Assembly (NCBI RefSeq): GCF_017833415.1
Contig: NZ_JAFICC010000002.1
Span: 310,001-374,000 of the forward strand
Origin: Flavobacterium sp. 1355
Lineage (GTDB): Bacteria; Bacteroidota; Bacteroidia; Flavobacteriales; Flavobacteriaceae
Length of the DNA: 64,000 bases
Direction: 5' to 3'
Shown: piece by piece, positions 20,881 to 28,959 of the stretch
How the letters are laid out: each line of letters opens with the position of its first letter
Position numbering within the stretch: the first letter of the stretch is position 1
Made by a program: the position numbers and the translations under genes
Notes under the pieces: generated by a model
Seen by the model: the letters and a program-made list of their open reading frames with translations, nothing else
The model's database searches: none
Told to the model about the DNA's origin: nothing

Positions 20881-21522
20881 ATGAAAAATTTTTGTATTTC
20901 ATTGTCAATGCTGGTATTTTGTCTTTCATCTTGTAAAAAAGAAATAAAAACAGAATCAGAAAATACTAAAGTTACTGATAGTATTAAAACCGAAGAGCCA
21001 ATTGCAGAAGCCCCATTAGATTCTGCAGCACAAATGAAAGCGTGGACAGAATATGCTACGCCAGGCAGTTTGCATAAAATGATGGCTGATGAGACCGGAA
21101 CATGGAACTGCGAAATGACTTTTTGGATGGAACCAAATGGAAAACCCGATAAAGCAACTTCTACAGCAACCATCAAAATGATTTTGGGTGGCCGTTACCA
21201 GGAGGCAAATTATAGCGGAATGATGATGGGACAGCCTTTTGAAGGAAAAAGCACTCTCGCATACAATAATGCCAGCAAAGAATTTACCACAACTTTTATA
21301 GATAATATGGGAACTGGTATAATGGTAGCAACTGGTAAATTTGATGAAAAAAGTAAGAGTATGGAATTAAAGGGAGAAATGGTTAATCCCTTAAACGGTA
21401 AAAAAACACCTTACAGGGAAATTTATACTATTGTTGACGCGAATACCCGAAAAATGGAAATGTTTGATTTCAAAAATGGGGAAGAATATAAAAGTATGGA
21501 AATTTTAATGAAGAGAAAGTAA
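20881..21522 (+). CDS. DUF1579 domain lipoprotein
   Basis: 213 residues. It has a lipoprotein signal (MLVFCLSSC, Cys at residue 18) and a low-complexity linker rich in E, K and T to about residue 50. The remainder (AWTEYATPGSLHKMMADETG, then alternating strands such as GGRYQEANYSGMMMGQPFEG) fits DUF1579, a beta-barrel-like fold of unknown function. It lies 50 bp after the DUF4837 gene on the same strand, and a strong hairpin terminator follows 20 bp after its stop. No pathway can be assigned. Confidence 0.78.
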   Translation: MKNFCISLSMLVFCLSSCKKEIKTESENTKVTDSIKTEEPIAEAPLDSAAQMKAWTEYATPGSLHKMMADETGTWNCEMTFWMEPNGKPDKATSTATIKMILGGRYQEANYSGMMMGQPFEGKSTLAYNNASKEFTTTFIDNMGTGIMVATGKFDEKSKSMELKGEMVNPLNGKKTPYREIYTIVDANTRKMEMFDFKNGEEYKSMEILMKRK

Positions 21523-21542
21523 TTTCTTTTTTATTTATGACA

Positions 21543-21583
21543 CCAAATACCCGATTACAACCGTAATCGGGTATTTGGCTTTT
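21543..21583 (+). terminator. intrinsic terminator after DUF1579 gene
   Basis: A perfect 16-bp stem CCAAATACCCGATTAC / GTAATCGGGTATTTGG with loop AACC, followed by CTTTT. Starts 20 bp after the stop codon. Confidence 0.85.
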
Positions 21584-21641
21584 AGGCATATATTTTTTAA
21601 ATTAATTGTTTTTTTATGACAGTTAAAGGCTATTTATTTTT

Positions 21642-21649
21642 TATGTTTG
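21642..21649 (+). promoter_or_regulatory. candidate -7 element TATGTTTG for elaA
   Basis: Fits TAnnTTTG, 46 bp upstream of the acetyltransferase ATG and downstream of the preceding terminator. No clear -33 element. Confidence 0.4.
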
Positions 21650-21695
21650 AAAGTAAAAGCATTAAAACCTATTTTACAGAATTAAACTTGCCGAA

Positions 21696-22142
21696 ATGGA
21701 ATTAAAATGGAAAATAAAGCCCTTTGAGGCATTAACAGTTCATGAGTTATATGATTTGCTCAAAGTTAGAAGCCAAATCTTTGTAGTGGAGCAAAACTGC
21801 GTTTATCTGGACATTGATGGCAAAGACAAACTCGCTTTGCACCTTATTGGTGAATACGATGGTAAAATTGTAGCCTATTCACGTTTGTTCGATGCCGGAA
21901 TCAGTTTTGATAATGCTTCAATCGGAAGAGTAGTGGTAGATGCCAATTACCGGGACAGAAAATGGGGACACGATTTGATGCGTGAGGCTATTGCCGGAAT
22001 AAAAAGACATTTTGATCAGGACAAAATTACAATTGGTGCACAATTGTATTTAAAGAAATTCTACGAAAGTCACGGATTTGTTCAAACAAGTGAAATGTAT
22101 TTAGAAGATGATATTCCGCATATTGAGATGCAGTTAGGTTAA
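21696..22142 (+). CDS. elaA: ElaA-like GNAT family N-acetyltransferase
   Basis: 148 residues, full length for ElaA. The N-terminal ELYDLLKVRSQIFVVEQNC and the acetyl-CoA loop IGRVVVDANYRDRKWGHDLM (V-x-x-x-x-R-x-x-x-x-G/H pattern) place it in the ElaA branch of GNAT acetyltransferases. The substrate is unknown. It is a single-gene unit between a terminator and a converging OmpA gene that ends 8 bp beyond its stop. Confidence 0.85.
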   Translation: MELKWKIKPFEALTVHELYDLLKVRSQIFVVEQNCVYLDIDGKDKLALHLIGEYDGKIVAYSRLFDAGISFDNASIGRVVVDANYRDRKWGHDLMREAIAGIKRHFDQDKITIGAQLYLKKFYESHGFVQTSEMYLEDDIPHIEMQLG

Positions 22143-22150
22143 GAATCATG

Positions 22151-22954
22151 CTAAGTTTTGGTGATCACAAACTCAACCCGTCTGTCAAAATTATCTCCTT
22201 TTCCTAAAGGATATTTATTACCGCAACCCTGAAAAGTCATTCGGTTTATAGCTATCTTTTTGTCTAGTAGATAGATAAAAACATTTTTGGCACGGTTCCA
22301 GGAAAGTCTTCTTTCTTTGGTTGCTCTGTCAATTCCGTCTGTATATACTTCAGGAGTGCAGCACACATGTCCTCGAATTTCGAACTGCAGCGTGTTTTTT
22401 TCCTGAAGTACTTTAGCAATCTTGTCTAGTTCTTTTTTTGAAGCATGCGTGAGCTTGGAGCTGCCAATATCAAATGATATATTTTCCAGGCAGATTTTGT
22501 CCCCAATTTTTAATTTGTTTTTAAAAGAGTTTGGAATTTCTCTTCCGTAACTGTTCTTTTTTACTGCAATTAAGTCAACACGCCGGTTTTGAGATCGTGT
22601 TTCTGATAAATTCTCTACCGTATCCGGTTTTATCACAACACGGCCTTTACCTTCTAGAATAACGATCTTACTGTGTTTAAATCCTTTTGTAACCAACAGC
22701 TGCTGAATTGTATTGACCCGGTTTCTGGATAAGCGAAAATTGTATTCATCATTTCCGCGATCATCACAATATCCGTAAATCTGTACTGATTCTATTTTTG
22801 ATGTATCAATTGTTTTTATAAAATTTGTAACAACTTCCGTTTGCTTTTCATTAAGATCAAATTTGTCGAAATCAAAATAAACCGTTTCGATTGGCTTTTG
22901 CTGAGCTGACAAATTCAAAATAAAGAAAAGAGATATTGCCTTACAAATTTTCAT
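22151..22954 (-). CDS. OmpA-like protein with two tandem peptidoglycan-binding domains
   Basis: 267 residues with a short signal peptide (to about ...LNLSAQ). It has no beta-barrel or other N-terminal domain. Two OmpA C-terminal-like domains follow each other: residues ~20-130 (ETVYFDFDKFDLNEKQTEVV, GYCDDRGNDEYNFRLSRNR, SQNRRVDL) and ~150-267 (ISFDIGSSKLTHASKKELD, EIRGHVCC, LSWNRAKNVFIYL, FDRRVEFVI). Each carries the family's D/R anchor for diaminopimelate of murein, although the first lacks a long helix region. It is probably a soluble or anchored periplasmic murein-binding protein. It is the last gene of the rnpA-DUF4349-protease run, 4 bp after the protease. Confidence 0.82.
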   Translation of the reverse strand: MKICKAISLFFILNLSAQQKPIETVYFDFDKFDLNEKQTEVVTNFIKTIDTSKIESVQIYGYCDDRGNDEYNFRLSRNRVNTIQQLLVTKGFKHSKIVILEGKGRVVIKPDTVENLSETRSQNRRVDLIAVKKNSYGREIPNSFKNKLKIGDKICLENISFDIGSSKLTHASKKELDKIAKVLQEKNTLQFEIRGHVCCTPEVYTDGIDRATKERRLSWNRAKNVFIYLLDKKIAINRMTFQGCGNKYPLGKGDNFDRRVEFVITKT

Positions 22955-22958
22955 TTTT

Positions 22959-24596
22959 TTACATTTTTAAAATCGTTTTATATTCAGTCTGATTATTCAA
23001 AACGTTCACGGCTTTTTTAATTTCTGAATTGTTTTTAATGTAAAATTGATACAAACCTTCCTGATATTGGTACCTTTTGATAAGTTCCTCCTGAATCAGT
23101 CCCTTGATTTCTTTTTGGTTTTTGTCAAGTAAAGTAGTTTCGCTTTTTTCTAAGGCGTTTAGTAATTGTTGATATTCTGTCGCGATCGTTTCGTCTATTT
23201 TTTCATTTTTTGCAGCAGCAAGTGTATTTCTCAATGCCACTTCAGTTTCGGTATCAAAACTAATTTTGTTTGTTTTTAAATATTGTTTAAAACCAGCATA
23301 ATCAGCATCAGTCAAAACAGGGATTTTATCTCCTAAATTTGGGTTTTTGTAATAGTAAGTTGTAGCATAATCAAAAATTCCGTCGTTTTTTAATAAAGCA
23401 TTTGTAATCGGACTCATTTTAGTTTCTTCCAGCTCAATATCCGGCAAAACCCCGCCGCCATCATATACGGTTCTTCCTTTTCTGGTTTTAAACGCATTGA
23501 AGTTTTTGGCATCGGTTCTTACTGCAACTCCATTTTTATCTTTATGCGCATAATCCAAAGCTTGGATACAACGTCCTGAAGGAGTGTAATAACGCGAAAT
23601 AGTAACTTTTAACTGCGTTCCGTAAGTCAGGTCAACAGATCGCTGCACCAAACCTTTTCCAAAACTGCGGCTTCCTAATATTACAGCACGATCTAAATCC
23701 TGTAAAGCCCCAGAAACAATTTCAGAGGCAGAAGCACTTCTTCCGTTTACTAAAATGGCCAAAGGAATTTCTGTGTCAATTGGTTCATTTTGTGTTTTAT
23801 ACGTATTATTGTGTTTTTCGATTCTGGATTTTGTAGTTACAATAACTTCATTTTTAGGAACAAACAAATTGCAAATATCTATAGCTTCATTTAATAATCC
23901 TCCGGGATTTCCCCTCAAATCAAGAACAATCTGTTTGGCTCCGTCGGCTTTCAGTTTTTCCAAAGCAGCTTTTACCTCAGCAGCAGCTTTTCTGCTAAAA
24001 TGTGCCAAAACAATATATCCGGTTTTATCATCTATTTTTCCATAAAACGGAACCGATTTAATATCGACCTCATCCAAAACAAGAACCGTAGTATACGTTT
24101 TACCCTGACGAAGATATTTTATATTGATTTTTGTATTCTTGGTTCCCTTCAATAATTGTGATGTATCATCTTTATAATCAGCAACCAAAATGTCTCCAAT
24201 CTGTATAATTTCATCACCGGCTTTTAATCCTGCTTTATCGGCAGGATAATTTTTATAAGGCTCACGCACAATGAGGCGGTCTTTTTTTCTGGCTATCATG
24301 GCACCAATCCCCGTGTATTCTCCAGTGTTGTTAATTTTAAAATTGACAACATCCTGTTCGTTAAAATATACAGTGTAAGGATCTAAACTTCCCAACATGT
24401 TTTTAATCGCCTTGTCCATCAAATCCCCTGGATTTGTTTCGTCTACATAGTTTGTATTTACAGCTTTGAACAAAGTCGTAAAGATTTCGATTTGCTTGGC
24501 TATTTCAAAAAAATCATCTTTGAAACTGGTTCCGATAAATAAAAATCCTGCAGCAACGGCTGGTATGACAAACTTCTTTTTTAAATAAGGATACAT
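22959..24596 (-). CDS. S41 family C-terminal processing peptidase
   Basis: 545 residues. An N-terminal hydrophobic anchor (FVIPAVAAGFLFIGTSF) is followed by a PDZ domain (about residues 90-170, YTGIGAMIARKKDRLIVREP) and the S41 protease core. The catalytic Ser lies in NGRSASASEIVSGAL and the Lys in SFGKGLVQ. The ~150-residue C-terminal tail is charged and helical. CtpA-type enzymes cleave substrate C-termini in the periplasm. It sits 3 bp after the DUF4349 lipoprotein and 4 bp before the OmpA-like gene, so the three are very likely one operon with an envelope function. Confidence 0.93.
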   Translation of the reverse strand: MYPYLKKKFVIPAVAAGFLFIGTSFKDDFFEIAKQIEIFTTLFKAVNTNYVDETNPGDLMDKAIKNMLGSLDPYTVYFNEQDVVNFKINNTGEYTGIGAMIARKKDRLIVREPYKNYPADKAGLKAGDEIIQIGDILVADYKDDTSQLLKGTKNTKINIKYLRQGKTYTTVLVLDEVDIKSVPFYGKIDDKTGYIVLAHFSRKAAAEVKAALEKLKADGAKQIVLDLRGNPGGLLNEAIDICNLFVPKNEVIVTTKSRIEKHNNTYKTQNEPIDTEIPLAILVNGRSASASEIVSGALQDLDRAVILGSRSFGKGLVQRSVDLTYGTQLKVTISRYYTPSGRCIQALDYAHKDKNGVAVRTDAKNFNAFKTRKGRTVYDGGGVLPDIELEETKMSPITNALLKNDGIFDYATTYYYKNPNLGDKIPVLTDADYAGFKQYLKTNKISFDTETEVALRNTLAAAKNEKIDETIATEYQQLLNALEKSETTLLDKNQKEIKGLIQEELIKRYQYQEGLYQFYIKNNSEIKKAVNVLNNQTEYKTILKM

Positions 24597-24599
24597 GGG

Positions 24600-25397
24600 T
24601 TATATATTTTTTCTTTTAAATCTTTTTCTAATAAAATAGGCTAATAAGCAAAACAGAAAGATAAACGGCCAAATACTGATAATCCAGATAAATACACCAG
24701 ATAATTCATTGAAACCGGATTTTATGGCAGTTAATATTTTTGAGCCGTATGAAATTTTGATGCTTTGTTTTTCGGCAATAGGTTTGTAAAATTGTATAGA
24801 GATGCGACTTTCAGAAACGCGGCTTTCCAAATATTTTAACTGACCTTCTTTAGCTTCTATTTCTTCACGAATCAGAGAAATCTGTTCTTCTATTTCTAGT
24901 ATCTCACTGATTTTATTGGCCTTTTTTAAAATTTCCAAATAACGTTCTTCGAGTTTTCTTTTTGTTTTCAATCTCGAATCCAGATCAATATATTGTTCCG
25001 TTACATCCTCAGAAGAAATGTCTTTTTGATCAAAATAAGAAACACCCTTTGAAACTGATTGCAAAAAAACATCAAAATTTTGACTTGGAACATGAATCAT
25101 TATCGTTCTGTACAGGGAAACATCATTTTTGCCTTCAGAATCTGACTGTATAGAAGCATGGCTTTCTTTTACTGCAGCCTGAATTTGCTTGTACGTATCT
25201 TCCAAATCATTGGTTTCAAATCGCAAACTTGCCGATTTAATTATTTTCTGCTGTATTACTTTTTCTTTAGGAGGAAGAGGAGCAGACATTGTTATTGCTG
25301 CAACTTCATTATTATATACAGGAGTGCCTGCTTCTGCCTGTTTACTGCAGCCCGGAAAAAGCAATCCAAAGAGTAATAAAAAGAAAAAATATCGCAT
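24600..25397 (-). CDS. DUF4349 lipoprotein with C-terminal membrane segment
   Basis: 265 residues. The lipobox LLFPGC puts the Cys at residue 17. A DUF4349-like domain follows, with KSASLRFETNDLEDTYKQIQ, a MIHVPSQNFD strand and a coiled-coil stretch at about residues 145-195 (EERYLEILKKANKISEILEI). A single membrane segment near the C-terminus (WIISIWPFIFLFCLLAYFI) ends in a Lys/Arg tail. The protein should be fixed in the envelope at both ends. Its molecular role is unknown. It lies 80 bp after rnpA and 3 bp before the S41 protease. Confidence 0.85.
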   Translation of the reverse strand: MRYFFFLLLFGLLFPGCSKQAEAGTPVYNNEVAAITMSAPLPPKEKVIQQKIIKSASLRFETNDLEDTYKQIQAAVKESHASIQSDSEGKNDVSLYRTIMIHVPSQNFDVFLQSVSKGVSYFDQKDISSEDVTEQYIDLDSRLKTKRKLEERYLEILKKANKISEILEIEEQISLIREEIEAKEGQLKYLESRVSESRISIQFYKPIAEKQSIKISYGSKILTAIKSGFNELSGVFIWIISIWPFIFLFCLLAYFIRKRFKRKNI

Positions 25398-25477
25398 AAA
25401 GTTTCAATTTAGAGCTAAAACTACAATTTTTTTATAATTTTCTGTCTAATTTGACAAACAAACTTACCTTTCGGGCC

Positions 25478-25882
25478 TTACAAATCTATTTTGTTTTGAG
25501 ATTCGTTCGTTTTGTTTATTTGCAGAAGAAATTTCTCAAACAGCTGAATGGTTTTTGTGTTGATTTCTGCGTAGGATAATCGGTCCTTGCTTTGGTAAAA
25601 AAACATGATAGAATAAGGCTCTTGCAGATTATCCCAAAGTAAATGTTTATTTAATCGGTACGTTTCTCTAAGAACACGTTTGAAGTAATTTCGGTCAACG
25701 GCTTTCTTAAAATATTTCTTAGAAACAGACACCCCGATTTTAATTTTTTCATCAACTTCACCTTTTTCTTCGCGATAAACCAAACGCAACGGATATTTAG
25801 AAACCGATTTTCCTTCAGAAAATAGTAAGCCAATTGTTGTTTTGCTTTTTAAGCGTTCATTTTTTGGGTAAGTAAAGTTCAT
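25478..25882 (-). CDS. rnpA: ribonuclease P protein component
   Basis: 134 residues, the normal length. It binds the RNase P RNA and aids 5' maturation of pre-tRNA. Recognisable are the N-terminal FTYPKNERLKSKTTIGLLF, the central KIGVSVSKKYFKKAVDRN and the basic RNR-like helix DRNYFKRVLRETYRLNK. No rpmH gene is adjacent, unlike the common rpmH-rnpA order; rnpA here is divergent from plsC (127 bp) and heads a run of envelope genes. The reverse-strand element TACCTTTG at 25922-25915 is a good -7 candidate. Confidence 0.92.
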   Translation of the reverse strand: MNFTYPKNERLKSKTTIGLLFSEGKSVSKYPLRLVYREEKGEVDEKIKIGVSVSKKYFKKAVDRNYFKRVLRETYRLNKHLLWDNLQEPYSIMFFYQSKDRLSYAEINTKTIQLFEKFLLQINKTNESQNKIDL

Positions 25883-25914
25883 TTAATTCAGAAAAAAGTT
25901 GCAAATTTATAGGA

Positions 25915-25922
25915 CAAAGGTA
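25915..25922 (-). promoter_or_regulatory. candidate rnpA -7 element TACCTTTG
   Basis: On the reverse strand it matches TAnnTTTG and lies 32 bp upstream of the rnpA start, in the rnpA/plsC divergent spacer. No clear -33 TTG. Confidence 0.45.
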
Positions 25923-25982
25923 CAATTAAACCAGAAACACGGTTATTGTTTTTAATTTTAATACCGCTAAAAATATATTTAT

Positions 25983-25990
25983 TACTTTTG
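25983..25990 (+). promoter_or_regulatory. candidate plsC -7 element TACTTTTG
   Basis: Matches TAnnTTTG and ends 19 bp before the plsC ATG, on the opposite side of the spacer from the rnpA element. Confidence 0.45.
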
Positions 25991-26009
25991 GCCTTTAATT
26001 TTTTTAAGC

Positions 26010-26750
26010 ATGCAGAAGATAATTTCGTATCCCATATCCGTAATTTATTATTTATGTTTTGGATTGTGTTTGGCTGTTTTTCATCCAATACAATGGTTTT
26101 GCCTAAAAGTTTTTGGTTATCAGGCTCATAAAAAAAGTGTAGACTATTTAAATTTTTTCCTTTTAAGATGTACAAATCTTGTAGGAACAACTTATAAAAT
26201 CGAAAACAGAGAAACCATTCCTGTGGGAGTTCCCTTGATATTTGTGTCGAATCACCAAAGTATGTACGATATCGTGGCAATGATTTGGTACTTTAGACGA
26301 TTTCATTGTAAATTTGTAAGTAAGAAAGAGTTAGGAAGCGGAATACCAAGTGTTTCTTTTAATTTGAGACATGGAGGTTCTGTATTAATTGACCGAAAAG
26401 ACCCTAAACAAGCGATTCCAGTAATCAAAGGCTTGTCTGAATATATTGAAAAACATACCAGATCTGCCGTTATCTTCCCTGAAGGTACCCGTAGCAAAAC
26501 CGGAAAACCGAAAGAATTTGCTCAGAGTGGTTTGAAAATATTATGTAAATATGCGCCATCTGCGTATGTTGTTCCGGTAAGCATAAACAATTCCTGGAAA
26601 ATGGTAAGATATGGAATGTTTCCTGTCGGATTAGGAAATCGCCTTTCTTTCACCGTTCATAAAGCTTTGGCTGTGAAAGATTATGATTTTGCCGAATTAA
26701 TGGCATTGACTGAAAAGGCAGTTGTAGAAGGAGTAAATGAATATAAATAG
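26010..26750 (+). CDS. plsC: 1-acyl-sn-glycerol-3-phosphate acyltransferase
   Basis: 246 residues. An N-terminal hydrophobic segment is followed by the acyltransferase motifs: NHQSMYD (H82 to D87, the HX4D catalytic motif) and FPEGTRS (156-162, phosphate binding). The enzyme adds the second acyl chain to lysophosphatidate to give phosphatidate at the inner membrane. An acyl-ACP desaturase starts 51 bp after its stop on the same strand, a sensible pairing because the desaturase would supply unsaturated acyl chains. A shorter frame starting at 25946 in another phase is not real. Confidence 0.92.
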   Translation: MQKIISYPISVIYYLCFGLCLAVFHPIQWFCLKVFGYQAHKKSVDYLNFFLLRCTNLVGTTYKIENRETIPVGVPLIFVSNHQSMYDIVAMIWYFRRFHCKFVSKKELGSGIPSVSFNLRHGGSVLIDRKDPKQAIPVIKGLSEYIEKHTRSAVIFPEGTRSKTGKPKEFAQSGLKILCKYAPSAYVVPVSINNSWKMVRYGMFPVGLGNRLSFTVHKALAVKDYDFAELMALTEKAVVEGVNEYK

Positions 26751-26801
26751 ATTTTTGTTTTAGCAAAAGCTAAATCTTAAATCCCAAATCTAAAATAAGT
26801 A

Positions 26802-27794
26802 ATGTCTATAAAAAACATTAGATTAGAAGTAATGCAGTTTTTGGAAAAAAACGTGGATAGCTTCGTTGAACAGTATTTAATTCCAGTGGAAAAAATTTGG
26901 CAGCCTACGGATTTTCTACCAAATTCTCAAGGAGAAAACTTCTTTGAAGAGGTAAAAGAATTGCGTGAAATTGCTAAAGAATTGCCATATGATTTTTGGG
27001 TTACGCTTGTCGGTGATACCATTACCGAAGAAGCTTTGCCAACTTATGAATCATGGCTAATGGATGTAGAAGGAATAAATCAGGTTGAAGATGGTGGAAA
27101 TGGCTGGTCTAAATGGATTCGTCAATGGACTGGAGAAGAAAACCGCCACGGAGATTTATTAAATAAATACTTGTATTTGTCTGGTCGTGTTAATATGCGT
27201 GAAATCGAAATGACTACACAGCATTTAATTAACGACGGTTTTGATATCGGAACTGGATCTGATCCGTACAAAAACTTTGTATATACCAGTTTTCAGGAAT
27301 TGGCAACTTATGTATCGCATAATAGAGTAGCCCAGATGGCTAAGAAATTTGGTGATAATAAATTGTCTAAAATGTGTAAAATGATTGCGGGTGACGAAAT
27401 GCGCCATCATCATGCTTATAGCGAATTTGTTACCAGAATCTTTCAGGTTGATCCGAGCGAAATGATGTTAGCATTTCAATATATGATGAAACAAAAAATT
27501 GTGATGCCTGCTCATTTTTTAAGAGAGTCTGGCCAAAAGATAAGCACTGCGTTTGAACAGTTTTCTGATTCTGCTCAGCGTATTGGAGTTTATACCGCAA
27601 GTGATTATGTTGATATCATGCAAAAATTAATTGATAAATGGGAGATTGATAAAATCTCTAATTTAACTGACGAAGCAGAAAAAGCTCGTGATTATTTGAT
27701 GAGACTGCCAGCGCGCATGGCTAAAATTTCTGAACGTTTGGTGATTCCTCAGGAATCCCATATTTTCAAATGGGTAGAACCTGCGAGATTATAA
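26802..27794 (+). CDS. acyl-ACP desaturase (ferritin-like di-iron)
   Basis: 330 residues, all helical. The two di-iron ExxH motifs are visible: EENRH in WTGEENRHGDLLNKYLYLSG (about residue 106) and DEMRHHHAYSEF (about residue 195). These identify the soluble stearoyl-ACP desaturase family (FA_desaturase_2), which introduces a cis double bond into acyl-ACP using oxygen and reduced ferredoxin. It follows plsC by 51 bp. Plant enzymes are longer because of the transit peptide; this length fits bacterial homologues. Confidence 0.92.
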   Translation: MSIKNIRLEVMQFLEKNVDSFVEQYLIPVEKIWQPTDFLPNSQGENFFEEVKELREIAKELPYDFWVTLVGDTITEEALPTYESWLMDVEGINQVEDGGNGWSKWIRQWTGEENRHGDLLNKYLYLSGRVNMREIEMTTQHLINDGFDIGTGSDPYKNFVYTSFQELATYVSHNRVAQMAKKFGDNKLSKMCKMIAGDEMRHHHAYSEFVTRIFQVDPSEMMLAFQYMMKQKIVMPAHFLRESGQKISTAFEQFSDSAQRIGVYTASDYVDIMQKLIDKWEIDKISNLTDEAEKARDYLMRLPARMAKISERLVIPQESHIFKWVEPARL

Positions 27795-27843
27795 AGAATA
27801 AATTATTCGGATAATTTTCTAGAAATAAGTATTATTGCTTAAC

Positions 27844-27857
27844 GCAACGATATTGCA
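27844..27857 (+). promoter_or_regulatory. possible Fur-family-type site, GCAACGATATTGCA
   Basis: An inverted repeat GCAA/TTGC with the left flank TTAAC, closely resembling the palindrome at 55632-55644 (TTAACGCAAC...TTGCA in both). It lies 166 bp before the HD hydrolase gene. A related half-conserved copy, TGCAACATTGTTCA, starts at 27942. The assignment rests on similarity to two sites only. Confidence 0.3.
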
Positions 27858-28022
27858 TATAAAAAAGTGTTGACTGAAGAAGCTGGTAAATCTTTGACAA
27901 TCAACATTTTTTTTGTGCCAAAATTTACAGCATTTTATTAATGCAACATTGTTCACAATTAAAACATCGAAAAACCTGTATGATTTATTTCAGGAGTAAG
28001 GGTATAAAATTTTAAATTCATT

Positions 28023-28676
28023 ATGACTGATACAAAGTTAATAGACAAAACAATTGTCTTTGTCAAAGAAAAATTACATAACGCCGAAGGAGGTCATGAT
28101 TGGTTTCATATTGAGCGAGTATATAAGAATTCACTTTTGATCGCTAAAAACACTAATTGTGATCTTACAGTGGTACAATTGGGAGCTTTGCTACATGATA
28201 TTGCAGACAGTAAATTTCACGACGGGGATGAAACAATAGGGCCCAAAACAGCACGTATTTTTCTGGAAGCCGAAAATGTCTCTGAAGATATCATCAAACA
28301 CGTAGTAAACATTATTGAAAACATATCTTATAAGGGCGGTAATTTTGAAAAGAAATTCTCTTCTTTGGAATTAGATATTGTTCAGGATGCAGACCGATTG
28401 GATGCAATTGGCGCAATTGGAATTGCAAGAGCTTTTAATTATGGAGGTTTTAAAGACAGAGCTTTGTACAATCCGGAAATTGCCCCGGTTACCAATATGA
28501 CAAAAGACGAGTACAAAAAGAATAATGCACCAACAATAAATCATTTTTACGAGAAATTATTACTCTTAAAGGATAAAATGAATACAGAAACCGGAAAACA
28601 AATTGCTGCCGAAAGACATCAATTTATGGAATCATTCCTTTCGCAATTTTATGCCGAGTGGGAAGGGATTAAATAG
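28023..28676 (+). CDS. HD domain phosphohydrolase
   Basis: 217 residues. The HD metal-binding set is visible: H25/H29 in GGHDWFHIERV, H58-D59 in GALLHDIADSKFHDGDE and a later D in VQDADRLDAIGAIGIARAF. This spacing resembles the YedJ/YpgQ group of HD hydrolases, reported to act on nucleotides or pyrophosphate; the substrate here is unknown. It stands alone, 228 bp after the desaturase, and is followed by a long hairpin shared with the convergent feo operon. Confidence 0.85.
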   Translation: MTDTKLIDKTIVFVKEKLHNAEGGHDWFHIERVYKNSLLIAKNTNCDLTVVQLGALLHDIADSKFHDGDETIGPKTARIFLEAENVSEDIIKHVVNIIENISYKGGNFEKKFSSLELDIVQDADRLDAIGAIGIARAFNYGGFKDRALYNPEIAPVTNMTKDEYKKNNAPTINHFYEKLLLLKDKMNTETGKQIAAERHQFMESFLSQFYAEWEGIK

Positions 28677-28705
28677 TTTTTATCCCACAGATATTACATA
28701 TATAA

Positions 28706-28758
28706 AAAACACAAAGCTTCACAGAGATTTTAGAAATCTTCGTGAAGCTTTGTGTTTT
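28706..28758. terminator. long bidirectional hairpin between HD gene and feo operon
   Basis: Outer arms AAAACACAAAGCTTCAC / GTGAAGCTTTGTGTTTT (17 bp, perfect) and inner arms AGATTT / AAATCT around TAG. Flanked by A and T tracts in both directions, so it could terminate transcription both ways. The short text CACAGAG / CTCTGTG recurs beside it. Confidence 0.7.
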
Positions 28759-28830
28759 CTTAGCATATCTCTGTGAATGGAACCTTTAGACCTTAGCTAA
28801 CTTAGAATCTCAGCATCTCAGTGCCTTACT

Positions 28831-28953
28831 CTACGAACATCCACAATTACCATCGCCACAGTTTTTTTTCTTTTTAGATTTAAAAAAGAACTTTTTAATA
28901 AGAAAGGCAACAGCAAACCCTAAAATGGCAAAAGCTATAATTTCTTGTAACAT
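28831..28953 (-). CDS. FeoB-associated Cys-rich membrane peptide (40 aa)
   Basis: A 40-residue gene 6 bp downstream of feoB on the same strand. It begins MLQEIIAFAILGFAVAFLIK, one membrane segment, continues with a Lys-rich cytoplasmic stretch (KKFFFKSKKKK) and ends NCGDGNCGCS with three Cys. Such small proteins are found after feoB in many Bacteroidota and others and are annotated as FeoB-associated Cys-rich membrane proteins. A FeoC-like role, metal transfer or stabilising FeoB, has been suggested but is not shown by the sequence. The ATG is at 28953. Confidence 0.88.
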   Translation of the reverse strand: MLQEIIAFAILGFAVAFLIKKFFFKSKKKKNCGDGNCGCS

Positions 28954-28959
28954 AGCATT

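Noticed and set aside
23755..24045. Forward ORF of 96 codons across the S41 protease gene
   Set aside because: Antisense shadow of a well-supported protease; no start context or homology pattern.
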